Shown here piece by piece: positions 25,702 through 34,033 of a stretch of DNA of 64,000 nt; the stretch's first letter is position 1; every line of letters starts with the position of its first letter. Both the position numbers and the translations under genes were made by a program. Source of the stretch: Microbacterium flavescens (GTDB taxonomy: Bacteria; Actinomycetota; Actinomycetes; Actinomycetales; Microbacteriaceae); contig NZ_JAFIWA010000001.1 in NCBI RefSeq assembly GCF_018588945.1, positions 248,001 to 312,000 on the forward strand. Reading direction: 5' to 3'. Under the pieces are notes generated by a model, which saw only the letters and a list, made by a program, of their open reading frames with translations, was not told the origin of the DNA and ran no database searches.

Positions 25702-25869
25702 ATGACCGACTCCTGGCGCACGACGCTCGCCAAGCTCCAGCTCACCCTGCAGTCGCGAGACCTCACCGACGTCGAGCACATCCACTACAGCGATGCGATG
25801 CGGAAGCGCGCTGCGGAGATCAGCCGCAAGAGGGCCAGCGAGACCAAGACGCAAACTTGGCCGATGTAG
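25702..25869 (+). CDS. 55-residue basic protein of unknown function
   Basis: The frame from ATG 25702 to TAG 25869 encodes 55 residues with a helical look (TTLAKLQLTLQSRDLTDVEH, then MRKRAAEISRKRA). GAGGAC seven bases upstream is a weak ribosome binding site. Amino-acid use is unlike the random Arg/Ser-rich shadows around it. It lies between the NERD operon and the restriction genes and could belong to either or be a remnant. Confidence 0.4.
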   Translation: MTDSWRTTLAKLQLTLQSRDLTDVEHIHYSDAMRKRAAEISRKRASETKTQTWPM

Positions 25870-26082
25870 CACGCCGAGCGAGTCCCGCGGACAGCCGAGG
25901 GCACCACGATCCCTTTCCGGCCGCTACGCGCAAGAAGATGGCGAGCGGGTATCCGAAGGCGCCAACTCCGATCACTCGCCCGGACCGTCGCGGCGGCGAT
26001 CCCTGCACCTGACGCCTGAGGCAGGCCCTGGGTCGATTCGAAGGCACGAATATGGTCATGGATCCGTTAATACCTCTACTCA

Positions 26083-26132
26083 GACCAATATGGTCAGATA
26101 GTGGCCATCGGGTTGGATTCTGTGTCAGAATC
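26083..26132. promoter_or_regulatory. two dyads upstream of hsdR
   Basis: GACCAATATGGTC (26083-26095) is a 5-bp perfect inverted repeat around three bases, and its right part AATATGGTCA also occurs at 26049-26058. GATTCTGTGTCAGAATC (26116-26132) is a perfect 7-bp inverted repeat around TGT that ends five bases before the hsdR GTG, where a Shine-Dalgarno would normally be. The arrangement points to tight control of restriction expression. No dedicated controller gene is obvious; the HTH-kinase downstream is a candidate. Confidence 0.55.
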
Positions 26133-26137
26133 GGCTT

Positions 26138-28690
26138 GTGACCCTCAGCGAGCGCGATACGCGCACCCAGCTCATCGACCCCCTGCTCGCGGCGGCGGGA
26201 TGGACCGATGCGCTCATCGAGCGCGAGTACCAGTACCGCGCAGGTCGGCTTCGGCTCCTAGGTGAGCAGACTGTTCGTGACGAGGCGCAGTTCGTGGATT
26301 ACGTGCTGCGCGCCGAACCGCGAGGGGCAATCCTTGCTGCACTCGAAGCCAAGGATGAGGACCACGCTCCCGGAGCCGGTCTCCAGCAGGCGCTGGCGTA
26401 TGCCCACGATGTTGATGCCCCGTTTGCGCTGTCCAGCAACGGCCACGGGATCGTTGAACAGGACACTCGTTCGGCATCGGTTCGACGCCTCGACACATTT
26501 CCGACCCCAGCTGAGCTCCTCGAGCGGTGGCGCGGGGAGCGACCGACGCGCGGCGCGCATGTCACATCGCGATCGGGAGAGACGGTTCCGAATCCGCTAT
26601 TGCAACCTGCTTTCGCCATGCCAGGTGCGCCATCGATGCGCTATTACCAGGAGCGTGCCGTCTCATCTGCCATCGAACAGATACTTCTCTGTCGGTCTCG
26701 CGCCCTCTTGTCACTCGCGACCGGCACGGGCAAGACGTTCATCGCGTTCAACCTCGTGCACAAGTTGTTGGCCAGCGGCTACGCCAAGCGCGTCCTCTTC
26801 ATCGCGGACCGTGTGAGCCTTCGCGATCAGGCCTACAACGAGTTCGGCGGCCTCGGCGATCGCCGGGGTGTCGTGGTGAACGGGCGGGTGCCACTCCAGC
26901 GCGACGTGCACTTCGCGATCTACCAGTCGTTGTACGCCGATGCCGCTAACGGGGCGAAGGTCTACGAGCAGTATCCGAGGGACTTCTTTGACATCGTCAT
27001 CATCGACGAATGCCATCGCAGCGGTTACGGCGACTGGGGTGCGATCCTCGATCACTTCGATGGTTCCTTCCATCTCGGGATGACCGCTACGCCCAAACAA
27101 GACGACTCGATCAATACCTTCGCCTACTTCGCCGCGGAGAACCTCGATCACGACGGGCAGCCGAGGCCCGTCTACGAGTACTCGCTCGGCCGCGGGATCG
27201 ACGATGGCTTTCTAGCGACATACAAGGTGCTCCGGGTCAGTACGACCGTCGACGACGGACTCGTCATCGGCGAAGAAGTCGAGAAGGGCGCGGAGCTGAT
27301 CGTGCCCGAGGGTACGACCCCACGCGACACCTACGACATGCGGGAGTTCGAGCGGGCCATCGTCGTGCCCGACCGCACCCGCGTGATGTGTGAGCACCTC
27401 GGTGGTGTCCTCCGCACGCATGGCGCGCTCGACAAGACCATGATCTTCTGCGTCACGATGGAGCACGCGGAACTGGTCCGAAGCGAGATGCAGCGTCTCC
27501 TCGGGTCGGAAACGGGGAAGAACCTGTACGCCGCGCGCATCGTCAGCGAGGAGCGCGACGCCATGCCGTTGCTCGAGCAGTTCCAGCTCGCGAGCGGCAG
27601 CGAACCCGTCGTCGTCACGACTGTCGACCTTCTATCGACCGGTGTGAACGCGCCGTCCGTCCGCAACATCGTGTTCATGAAACCGATTGGCTCGGTGACA
27701 GTCTTCAAGCAGATCATCGGTCGCGGAAGCCGGCTAGACGACCTGACGAAGAAGACCTTTTTCCGCGTCATTGACTACACGAACGCAACACGACTCTTCG
27801 ACGACTGGGACCTGCCCACGCTTCCGGTTGTCGCGGGCCCAACGACGGGAACGCGGACGATCGCCGGCGTTGTGCAAGACGAAGAGTCGGGCGACTTGGT
27901 CCCCGGCGCCTCGATCTCTGTTCGTCTCACGGGCCGCCTGCTGATGGAAACGCGCTCCGACGACGACGGGGCATTCGAGGTCCTGAACCTCCCGGCTGCG
28001 GTGCTTGACGTATTTGTGACGGCGAGCGGCTTCACGCGCCGGCAGCTCCGCGTGGACACGACTGATGACGAGTCGGAGCGTATGGTCGTCGTGCTACGGC
28101 ACCCATCACAGGGAGACCGCCGCGTCCGCATCTCAGGTGTCGACGTCTCAATCGCGGACGAGGTGGAAGTCGATCTTGGTAACGGCAACGTTCTTCAGTC
28201 GGCCGAGTACCTCTCGCGCGCCCGGTCCGTGATTACGGAGCGGGTGCCGGATCTCGACGGCTTGCGCTCGATCTGGCAAGTGCGCGCGTCTCGATCGGGT
28301 CTCGAGGAGTACCTCGCCATGCGTCAGGTCACTCCTGATCTGCTCGGGCTAGTGCTTGGCCGTCTCGACGTCGAGGCATTCGACCTGGTGGCCACCGTCG
28401 GATTCGATGCGACGCCACTCAGCCTGGATGCTCGAGCTTCGGCGGCACTTCCGAAGCTGGAGACTCGCTACCCGCAGATATCCGCCGAGTTCCATGCGGC
28501 AGTGATCGACAAGTTCCGGCTCGGTGGCGTTGCTGAAGTCGCTAGCAGTGAGCTTTTCACCCTCACCCCGTTCACTGGCGACTGGGGCGGCGTACTTGGC
28601 GTCAGCCGCATGTTCGGTGGCGTTGACGCCGTCGCCGAGTTCCTTCAAACGGTTCAGACCGTCCTCTTCGAAACAGAAACAGCAGCATGA
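26138..28690 (+). CDS. hsdR: type I restriction subunit R with inserted carboxypeptidase-regulatory-like domain
   Basis: This 850-residue protein is the motor and nuclease of a type I restriction system. A PD-(D/E)xK nuclease is at the N-terminus (D near 53, LEAKDE near 69-74). The SF2 helicase follows: ATGTGKT near 194, IDECHRS near 290, GMTATP, and IGRGSR near 530. Residues about 570-650 (GVVQDEESGDLVPGASISVR, then SDDDGAFEVLNLPA) read as a carboxypeptidase-regulatory-like Ig fold, not part of standard HsdR. The EcoEI-type C-terminal domain follows. The start is GTG with no Shine-Dalgarno. The stop overlaps hsdM as ATGA. Confidence 0.92.
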   Translation: MTLSERDTRTQLIDPLLAAAGWTDALIEREYQYRAGRLRLLGEQTVRDEAQFVDYVLRAEPRGAILAALEAKDEDHAPGAGLQQALAYAHDVDAPFALSSNGHGIVEQDTRSASVRRLDTFPTPAELLERWRGERPTRGAHVTSRSGETVPNPLLQPAFAMPGAPSMRYYQERAVSSAIEQILLCRSRALLSLATGTGKTFIAFNLVHKLLASGYAKRVLFIADRVSLRDQAYNEFGGLGDRRGVVVNGRVPLQRDVHFAIYQSLYADAANGAKVYEQYPRDFFDIVIIDECHRSGYGDWGAILDHFDGSFHLGMTATPKQDDSINTFAYFAAENLDHDGQPRPVYEYSLGRGIDDGFLATYKVLRVSTTVDDGLVIGEEVEKGAELIVPEGTTPRDTYDMREFERAIVVPDRTRVMCEHLGGVLRTHGALDKTMIFCVTMEHAELVRSEMQRLLGSETGKNLYAARIVSEERDAMPLLEQFQLASGSEPVVVTTVDLLSTGVNAPSVRNIVFMKPIGSVTVFKQIIGRGSRLDDLTKKTFFRVIDYTNATRLFDDWDLPTLPVVAGPTTGTRTIAGVVQDEESGDLVPGASISVRLTGRLLMETRSDDDGAFEVLNLPAAVLDVFVTASGFTRRQLRVDTTDDESERMVVVLRHPSQGDRRVRISGVDVSIADEVEVDLGNGNVLQSAEYLSRARSVITERVPDLDGLRSIWQVRASRSGLEEYLAMRQVTPDLLGLVLGRLDVEAFDLVATVGFDATPLSLDARASAALPKLETRYPQISAEFHAAVIDKFRLGGVAEVASSELFTLTPFTGDWGGVLGVSRMFGGVDAVAEFLQTVQTVLFETETAA

Positions 28691-30702
28691 CGCTCTCGGA
28701 ACTCCAGTTCAAGATCAAGTCCGCCTCCGACAAAATGCGGGCCGACGACAATACAAAAAACGCGCTCAAATATCTTGAGCAGCTCACCTGGCTTCTGTTT
28801 CTGAAAGTCTTCGACTCCCTGGAGGAGGAACGCGAGACTATTGCGAAGATCGACGGCAAGAACTATCGACCGCTCCTTGCCGAGGGTTTCAGGTGGGGCA
28901 CGTGGGCGCGTGACCGCGATCTCACCGGCGACGCCCTCATCGCCTTCGTCGGCGATCAGCTGCTTCCGTGCCTGCGAGCACTTGCTGGAAGCCCTCGCGC
29001 TGAGCGCATCGCCGCGATCTTTGCGGAGGTGCGAACAGTGATGAAGTCGGGCTACTCGCTCAAAGAAGTCGTGACGATTGTTGACTCGATCGACTTCCAC
29101 TCGCTGGACAACCATCACGCAATGAGCGTGATCTACGAGACCCTCCTCGGCCAGACAGCCGACGCAGGGTGGTCGGGTGAGTTCTACACTCCGCGTCCAG
29201 TCGTCGACTCGATGGTCCGGATCATCAACCCTCAGCTCGGGGAACGTGTATACGACCCCTGCTCTGGATCGGCTGGCTTCTTGGTCGGCTCCGCGACGCA
29301 TATGGCCCCTCAGAGCAAGACTGCGGAACAGCAAGATCAGTTCAACGCCAACTCGTTCTTCGGCCAAGAGTCCGGCGAGATCGCTGCGCTTGTCGGCACG
29401 ATGAACTTGATCCTGCACGGGGTTGAGGATCCGCAGATCGTGCGGCGGAACACGCTCGAGCAGGATGCTCGCAACTTCAACCCCAGCGAACAGTTCAACG
29501 TCATCCTTACGAACCCGCCGTTCGGCGGGACCGAGAACCCGCAGGTCCAGCAGAACTTCCCAAGCAAGTCCGCTGCGACTGAACTCCTGTTCTTGCAGCA
29601 CTGCATGGCGAAGCTCCGCGACGGTGGGCGAGCGGCCATCGTGCTCCCAGACGGGATTCTTTATCGCACCGAAACGGCGTTCTCCACAGTTCGCCGTCGG
29701 CTCCTAAACGAGTTCACGGTGTCGGCGATTGTCCGCCTTCCCACTGGTGTGTTCCCGACCGCAGCCGACACGCGTACCAACCTCATCTTCTTCAGCAAAG
29801 GCGGTCGGACTTCCGGTATCCGCTTCTACCAGGTGCCTTCGCCTGCAGGGAAGCGCTCCTACAGCAAAACGAATCCACTCACAGCCACGACCCTCGCGGG
29901 CGTCGAGTCTTGGCTCATCGACGGCGTCGCGGACGAGTACTCCTGGGAGGTCGACTACGACACCATCGTCGAGCGCGGCTTCGACCTCGACATCCCGTGG
30001 CCGGGAGCGGGATCGATAAGTGATGCTTCCACTGCGGGCGAACGGCTTGAGTCGCTGCACGTGCGACTGCAGACGCTCGTTGAGCTCACCGAGGCGTTGT
30101 CCGATGCACACGCGAACCTTCAGGACTACCCGCTTGGTGCCGCAACCGAGCTTGGTCCCTGGATCGTTGAGGCCGGTGCTCGCGCTGGTAAGACGACGCC
30201 GGACAAGTTCGTGGGCGTTAGCAACGACGGTGGTCTCGCGCCGTTCAAGGGTGCTCCGGCGAGGGACACATCCCGCTACCGCGAGATTCGACCCGGAGAC
30301 TTCGTTTTCAATCCGATGCGTGTGAATGTCGGTTCCATCGCGCTGTGTCGACGGGAGGACGAAGCGGGATGGGTGAGCCCGGACTACACGGTCTTCCATC
30401 TTTCGCCGGACGCACCATTTGATGCCGAGTTTCTTCTGATGTTCCTCAAGAGCGAGCAGGGGCGAGCAGAGATCGAGCGGGAGAGCCGCGGCGCAGTACG
30501 TCGTCGGCTTTACATCGACGGCGTGCGAGAGATCCAAATGCCGATCCCCGCTGACCCGGAGTCGTGGGAAGCCCTCATCGGGTCGTTTGCGTCGGTGCGA
30601 CGTCACCTTCGCGATCTTCCCGCGGGAGCGTTCGGAGCACTTGCGGCTTTCGAAGCCGCGGCGTTCAGCCCGCGCGACGAGACGGAAACTACGCCGGAGT
30701 AA
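28687..30702 (+). CDS. hsdM: type I modification subunit M fused to a half-specificity (S) region
   Basis: This is a 671-residue protein. Residues 1-460 are an adenine methyltransferase: an N-terminal HsdM helical domain, EFYTPRPVVDSMV near 165, motif I DPCSGSAGF near 190, and motif IV NPPFGG near 276. Residues about 475-650 match one target-recognition domain plus a conserved helix (FNPMRVNVGSIAL, VSPDYTVFHLS, GAVRRRLYIDGVREIQMPIP), as in an HsdS half. No separate hsdS gene is present, so specificity must come from this single domain. Dimerising half-S subunits typically give palindromic interrupted sites. The ATG overlaps the hsdR stop. Confidence 0.9.
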   Translation: MTLSELQFKIKSASDKMRADDNTKNALKYLEQLTWLLFLKVFDSLEEERETIAKIDGKNYRPLLAEGFRWGTWARDRDLTGDALIAFVGDQLLPCLRALAGSPRAERIAAIFAEVRTVMKSGYSLKEVVTIVDSIDFHSLDNHHAMSVIYETLLGQTADAGWSGEFYTPRPVVDSMVRIINPQLGERVYDPCSGSAGFLVGSATHMAPQSKTAEQQDQFNANSFFGQESGEIAALVGTMNLILHGVEDPQIVRRNTLEQDARNFNPSEQFNVILTNPPFGGTENPQVQQNFPSKSAATELLFLQHCMAKLRDGGRAAIVLPDGILYRTETAFSTVRRRLLNEFTVSAIVRLPTGVFPTAADTRTNLIFFSKGGRTSGIRFYQVPSPAGKRSYSKTNPLTATTLAGVESWLIDGVADEYSWEVDYDTIVERGFDLDIPWPGAGSISDASTAGERLESLHVRLQTLVELTEALSDAHANLQDYPLGAATELGPWIVEAGARAGKTTPDKFVGVSNDGGLAPFKGAPARDTSRYREIRPGDFVFNPMRVNVGSIALCRREDEAGWVSPDYTVFHLSPDAPFDAEFLLMFLKSEQGRAEIERESRGAVRRRLYIDGVREIQMPIPADPESWEALIGSFASVRRHLRDLPAGAFGALAAFEAAAFSPRDETETTPE

Positions 30703-30710
30703 TGGTGAAC

Positions 30711-30748
30711 TTACGACAACCAATAGTGATATTGTTAAGTGTCAACAA
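30711..30748. promoter_or_regulatory. AT-rich dyad region before the HTH-kinase gene
   Basis: CAATA-GTGA-TATTG (30721-30734) is a 5-bp inverted repeat, and TTGTT-AAGTGTC-AACAA (30732-30748) is a second one overlapping it. The stretch is much richer in A and T than its surroundings and ends 17 bases before the kinase start. Because the kinase has an N-terminal DNA-binding domain, autoregulation through these dyads is plausible. Confidence 0.5.
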
Positions 30749-30765
30749 CCATTATGGGGGTCAAC

Positions 30766-32331
30766 ATGCGGCTAGGCGGGTCGAGTGAAGTGGCGAAGGA
30801 ACTGGGCGTGTCTGCCGCCAGGATCACCGTGCTCCGGCAGCGGCCAGACTTCCCGGATCCGATCGGAGAGATCGCCCTAGGGCCTATCTGGGATCTGGAT
30901 ATCGTCCATGCATGGCAAAACTCGGGCCTTCGCTCGGTCAAGGCGGGCCGTCCAACCGCAGCGGAAGCCAACAGGACGCTCGGTGCCCGCTTCCTCCTCG
31001 AACTTCCCGAGATCGGTCGTGGCGGGTTCGCGAATGTCTACCGAGCTATAGATAAGAAGACAGCGGATCCAGTCGCGGTCAAGATGTTGCACGATATGGC
31101 AGGCGTCGAGGACGAGGCGATCAAGCGATTCCAACGCGAGCTCCGAATGATGGAGAGGCTCTCACATGCCAACGTCGTGCCTGTGCTGGCGCAAGGCACA
31201 TCGGACAACGGCGATGTTTGGTACGCGATGCCGCTCGCACAAGGCAGCCTGAGCGACTACGTGGCGCAGATCAACAAGAACCCGCCGATTATCGTCGACA
31301 TCATGCGCCAGATCTGTGCCGGCCTTGCGTACATTCACGAGCAGGGGATCTACCACCGAGACCTCAAGCCAGGCAATGTCCTCCGCCTCGAATCGCGTGA
31401 TGGCGAGACCGACAGCTGGGCGATCTCAGACTTCGGCCTCGCGGTTCAGGCTGAGCGAGACTCGAGTCCTCTCACGTCGACCGCTCGACAGGGGCTCGGA
31501 TCATGGATCTACACCGCACCCGAGCAGTGGCACAGCGCTCGAAGCGCCAACGCGCTTTCCGATATCTACAGCCTTGGAAAGGTCCTGCAGGAGCTGACCA
31601 CCGGAGAACTCCCCGTTAGCCCGGAGATTCCGCCCGGTGGCGTGCTCCGACCAGTGATCGAGAAGGCGACATCAAACGATCCTGCGGCGCGGCACCAGTC
31701 GGTGGGCGAGTTTATGGATGCGCTTGATCGGGCACTCGGAACCAAGGTCCATCATGAAGCGTGGGAGTCGCGCGCTGAGCAGGCAGAGCGCCTCCGCGAC
31801 CGCGTACTCGGCCGTCCAGCACCCGATGACCTAGTCCAGATCCTGGAATGGGCTCTCGCGCTGAACGAGGACGATGAAGACGACATGAAAGCACTCATTC
31901 GGGTGCTTCCGTGGATGAACGTCGCGTCCATCAAGTGGTTTTGGACGCACGACCGCCAGGCGTTCGGTCGCGTCATCGAACGGTTCACGGCCTACGTCGG
32001 GGAAAACAGCTTCACGTTTGAGTATTGCGACGTCCTGGCGGATTTCATGCGTCGTGTGATCACCGCGACGAACGATTCACGAGTGCTGGGGCAGGTTGTT
32101 GCCGCGCTCGCGCGTCTCGGCGCCAACCACAACCGCTGGCATGTCCGCGATGTGCTAATTGCCACGTTGCAAGATATCAAGTCGCAGGAAAACGCGGCCG
32201 CCGCGAGCGAAGCATTGCGCGGGGTGCCACTTGACGCTCTGCTGTTCTCAATTACCGACTTCACGTTGCGGAGCATGCCTGTTGCGGTGCGAAACGGCAT
32301 CGGACCGCTGATCCAAGCCGCGGCCTCGTGA
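30766..32331 (+). CDS. HTH domain-Ser/Thr protein kinase fusion
   Basis: This 521-residue protein has three parts. Residues about 1-50 are an AlpA/MerR-like DNA-binding helix-turn-helix (SEVAKELGVSAARITVLRQR). Residues about 78-340 are a Hanks-type kinase: GRGGFANVYRA glycine loop, VAVKML with Lys near 106, YHRDLKPGN near 197, SDFGL near 222. Residues 340-521 form a helical region without a known domain. It follows the restriction genes by 63 bases. Kinases occur in anti-phage systems (PglW, Stk2), so a defence role is plausible. The ATG chosen has GGGGG six bases upstream; ATG 30754 and GTG 30739 are in frame. Confidence 0.85.
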   Translation: MRLGGSSEVAKELGVSAARITVLRQRPDFPDPIGEIALGPIWDLDIVHAWQNSGLRSVKAGRPTAAEANRTLGARFLLELPEIGRGGFANVYRAIDKKTADPVAVKMLHDMAGVEDEAIKRFQRELRMMERLSHANVVPVLAQGTSDNGDVWYAMPLAQGSLSDYVAQINKNPPIIVDIMRQICAGLAYIHEQGIYHRDLKPGNVLRLESRDGETDSWAISDFGLAVQAERDSSPLTSTARQGLGSWIYTAPEQWHSARSANALSDIYSLGKVLQELTTGELPVSPEIPPGGVLRPVIEKATSNDPAARHQSVGEFMDALDRALGTKVHHEAWESRAEQAERLRDRVLGRPAPDDLVQILEWALALNEDDEDDMKALIRVLPWMNVASIKWFWTHDRQAFGRVIERFTAYVGENSFTFEYCDVLADFMRRVITATNDSRVLGQVVAALARLGANHNRWHVRDVLIATLQDIKSQENAAAASEALRGVPLDALLFSITDFTLRSMPVAVRNGIGPLIQAAAS

Positions 32332-32377
32332 GGCTGTCGCAGGTGACAGCGGGAACCGAGCCAAACTGCACCACGAT

Positions 32378-32584
32378 GTGCCCCAGGGGTACCGAGGCCT
32401 CCGAGGGTTCTCCACGGAGAAGAACCGCATCACTGCGGTGCCGCTCGATCGGCAGCGAAAGCGCTTCACTACACCCGTGAAAAATGTGGCAGCTCAGACG
32501 AACTTCCAGACAGTGCTGGGCGCAGAGCAGCCGGGCGGTCTCGAGAAGATCCTGAGCGTCGTCGAGACCCAGGCAGCTAGCTGA
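32378..32584 (+). CDS. possible small protein or gene remnant after the kinase
   Basis: A 68-residue frame (GYRGLRGFSTEKNRITAVPL, ending LEKILSVVETQAAS) has composition more like real protein than like a shadow frame. The only start in the unread part is a GTG without a ribosome binding site, and the frame is open further upstream into the kinase gene. It may be the 3' end of a gene lost by deletion, or a small gene co-transcribed with the kinase. I do not recognise it. Confidence 0.3.
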   Translation: MPQGYRGLRGFSTEKNRITAVPLDRQRKRFTTPVKNVAAQTNFQTVLGAEQPGGLEKILSVVETQAAS

Positions 32585-32683
32585 GGTGGGCTTCTGTCAC
32601 GGTCGGGGTGGCTCCGCAGGGTCCATGCATGCACGCCCGCATGCTTCGATCTGTGTCTGACGGCACGCGTCCTACCACGGGAG

Positions 32684-32715
32684 GGACCCCTGGGCGCGCT
32701 GCGCCCAGGGGGTCC
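32684..32715. terminator. strong GC-rich hairpin, terminator-like
   Basis: GGACCCCTGGGCGC (32684-32697) pairs with GCGCCCAGGGGGTCC (32701-32715) around GCT, with one bulged G. It lies between the rightward kinase gene and the leftward three-gene set. No long T run follows (TTCCCAATT), so it may be a rho-assisted or bidirectional barrier. Confidence 0.6.
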
Positions 32716-32822
32716 TTCCCAATTGCTCAGCGGCGCTGGTGCTCCTGGAGGTCTGGAGGAGACAGGCGCTCAGCTTCTGGCCGGCCCCTGTCAGCATGGC
32801 GTGGTCGTCCTTGCTGAGGCGA

Positions 32823-33101
32823 CTATCTATCTTCGATTCCCCGGCCAGGCTTCTCCGGGTGGTCAGATACGCGGCCTCGCGCCGCGCCTAGACCTCGGCT
32901 GAAGATCGCGAGAATGCCGGCGGGGGTCAGGCCACCCACCACTGTGACCGCGAGCTGGATCCAGCCATTGAGCCACAGCGCGGTCCACTGGTCGCTATTC
33001 ACGCGAGAAGGCTGCCGTCCGTCGGCCGCACTATTCGGCCACGCCCGCCACTTCCCAGATCTCCACGCCTTCGGCCGTCGTCGCGCGCCTGGGCGGGTCA
33101 C
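32823..33101 (-). CDS. small single-pass membrane protein of the leftward trio
   Basis: This frame of 92 residues begins at a GTG overlapping the stop of the upstream gene as GTGA. The first 33 residues are Arg-rich and may not be translated. From VNSDQWTALW onward it looks like a real membrane protein with one hydrophobic segment (about residues 48-68) and a basic tail. An internal GTG at that point would give about 59 residues. A membrane protein encoded after a DUF6932 nucleotidyltransferase-like gene and its partner is suggestive of an effector, but this is inference. Confidence 0.45.
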   Translation of the reverse strand: MTRPGARRRPKAWRSGKWRAWPNSAADGRQPSRVNSDQWTALWLNGWIQLAVTVVGGLTPAGILAIFSRGLGAARGRVSDHPEKPGRGIEDR

Positions 33102-34033
33102 TCGGCGGCTTCGATCGCCTCTGCTCTGAGCGCCTCGAACGTGTAGCTGACGGCCCCTGTTGCAGAGTTGATTGATTCCGTCTCCAGCACGGTCAGCCGG
33201 ACGGGCGAGTGACGCAGGGCCGCCTGCAACACGTCGGTCAGTGCGTCGATCCCGCGGACAGTAATGCGCCCCCGGTCAGCCGTATCGATCTTGTAGCGGT
33301 GATCACGGCCGACGTTGTGAACCTCGCCGACAATCTCAACCTCGTTCGTACGCTTTGTGGCGTTCTCTGCCAAAGACTCCAAGAAGCCCGCGCCTGAGGT
33401 AGTGATGCGGCTTCCCTTTGGGCGAGAACCCGACCGTGCAATCCCGACATCTAGGTTCAGCGAGTGTTCCTTGAGGGCGCCTGCGAACCGCACCAGTTGA
33501 CGGGCGGTCCTGGGGCCGAAGCGCCGCAGCGAATCTGAAACGGTGTCCGGGGTACCGCCGGAAGAGGCTGGAAGCTCGACCTGATCGAATAGCTCGAACA
33601 CTTCGGCTAGCGCATCGCCAAGCAGCGTGGATGCGTCGAACAATGCCTCGTCGCGAGCGGGACTCATCGCGAAAATGACAGATCCAGGTGCAACTTGAGG
33701 TGAGAGCTGGAGCTCCGTCTCGGCGAGGATGTCTGCCGGCAGTGGTCCTCGTTTGGGCGACTGATCGCGCAAGGCGGCGCCGACCTCCGAAAGCACCTCT
33801 TGCAGCGCTCCGAGGATTGTGGTCGCCTCGCGCACGCCGATCGCGTGAGCGGCGGGCAACGCGCCGGTGAATCGCGCCTGCACGACTTCGTAGGTCTCGC
33901 CGAGAGTGTCGAGCATGGCCATCGACGACAGGTCGTCGATGGTGAAGGCGGCGTTCTGGCTGCGCGGGACGCGTCGTGAGTCAAGGATGCGCAGCAACTC
34001 GTCGGTTGTACGTGACGCTGGTGTCTCAGGCAT
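33098..34033 (-). CDS. partner protein of DUF6932, function unknown
   Basis: This is a 311-residue soluble protein with a helical middle section (residues about 65-165) and a C-terminal part of alternating beta-type sequence (EVEIVGEVHNVGRDHRYKID, then RLTVLETESINSATGAVSY). No catalytic motif is visible. Its ATG lies within the last codons of the DUF6932 gene (8-base overlap), and its stop overlaps the start of the small membrane protein, so all three should be made together. The set lies at the extreme end of the element, where cargo genes collect. Confidence 0.7.
   Translation of the reverse strand: MPETPASRTTDELLRILDSRRVPRSQNAAFTIDDLSSMAMLDTLGETYEVVQARFTGALPAAHAIGVREATTILGALQEVLSEVGAALRDQSPKRGPLPADILAETELQLSPQVAPGSVIFAMSPARDEALFDASTLLGDALAEVFELFDQVELPASSGGTPDTVSDSLRRFGPRTARQLVRFAGALKEHSLNLDVGIARSGSRPKGSRITTSGAGFLESLAENATKRTNEVEIVGEVHNVGRDHRYKIDTADRGRITVRGIDALTDVLQAALRHSPVRLTVLETESINSATGAVSYTFEALRAEAIEAAE

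Noticed and set aside
32608..32817. Possible 69-residue protein near the GC hairpin
   Set aside because: The frame runs through a strong hairpin, has no ribosome binding site and is Arg/Gly-rich.
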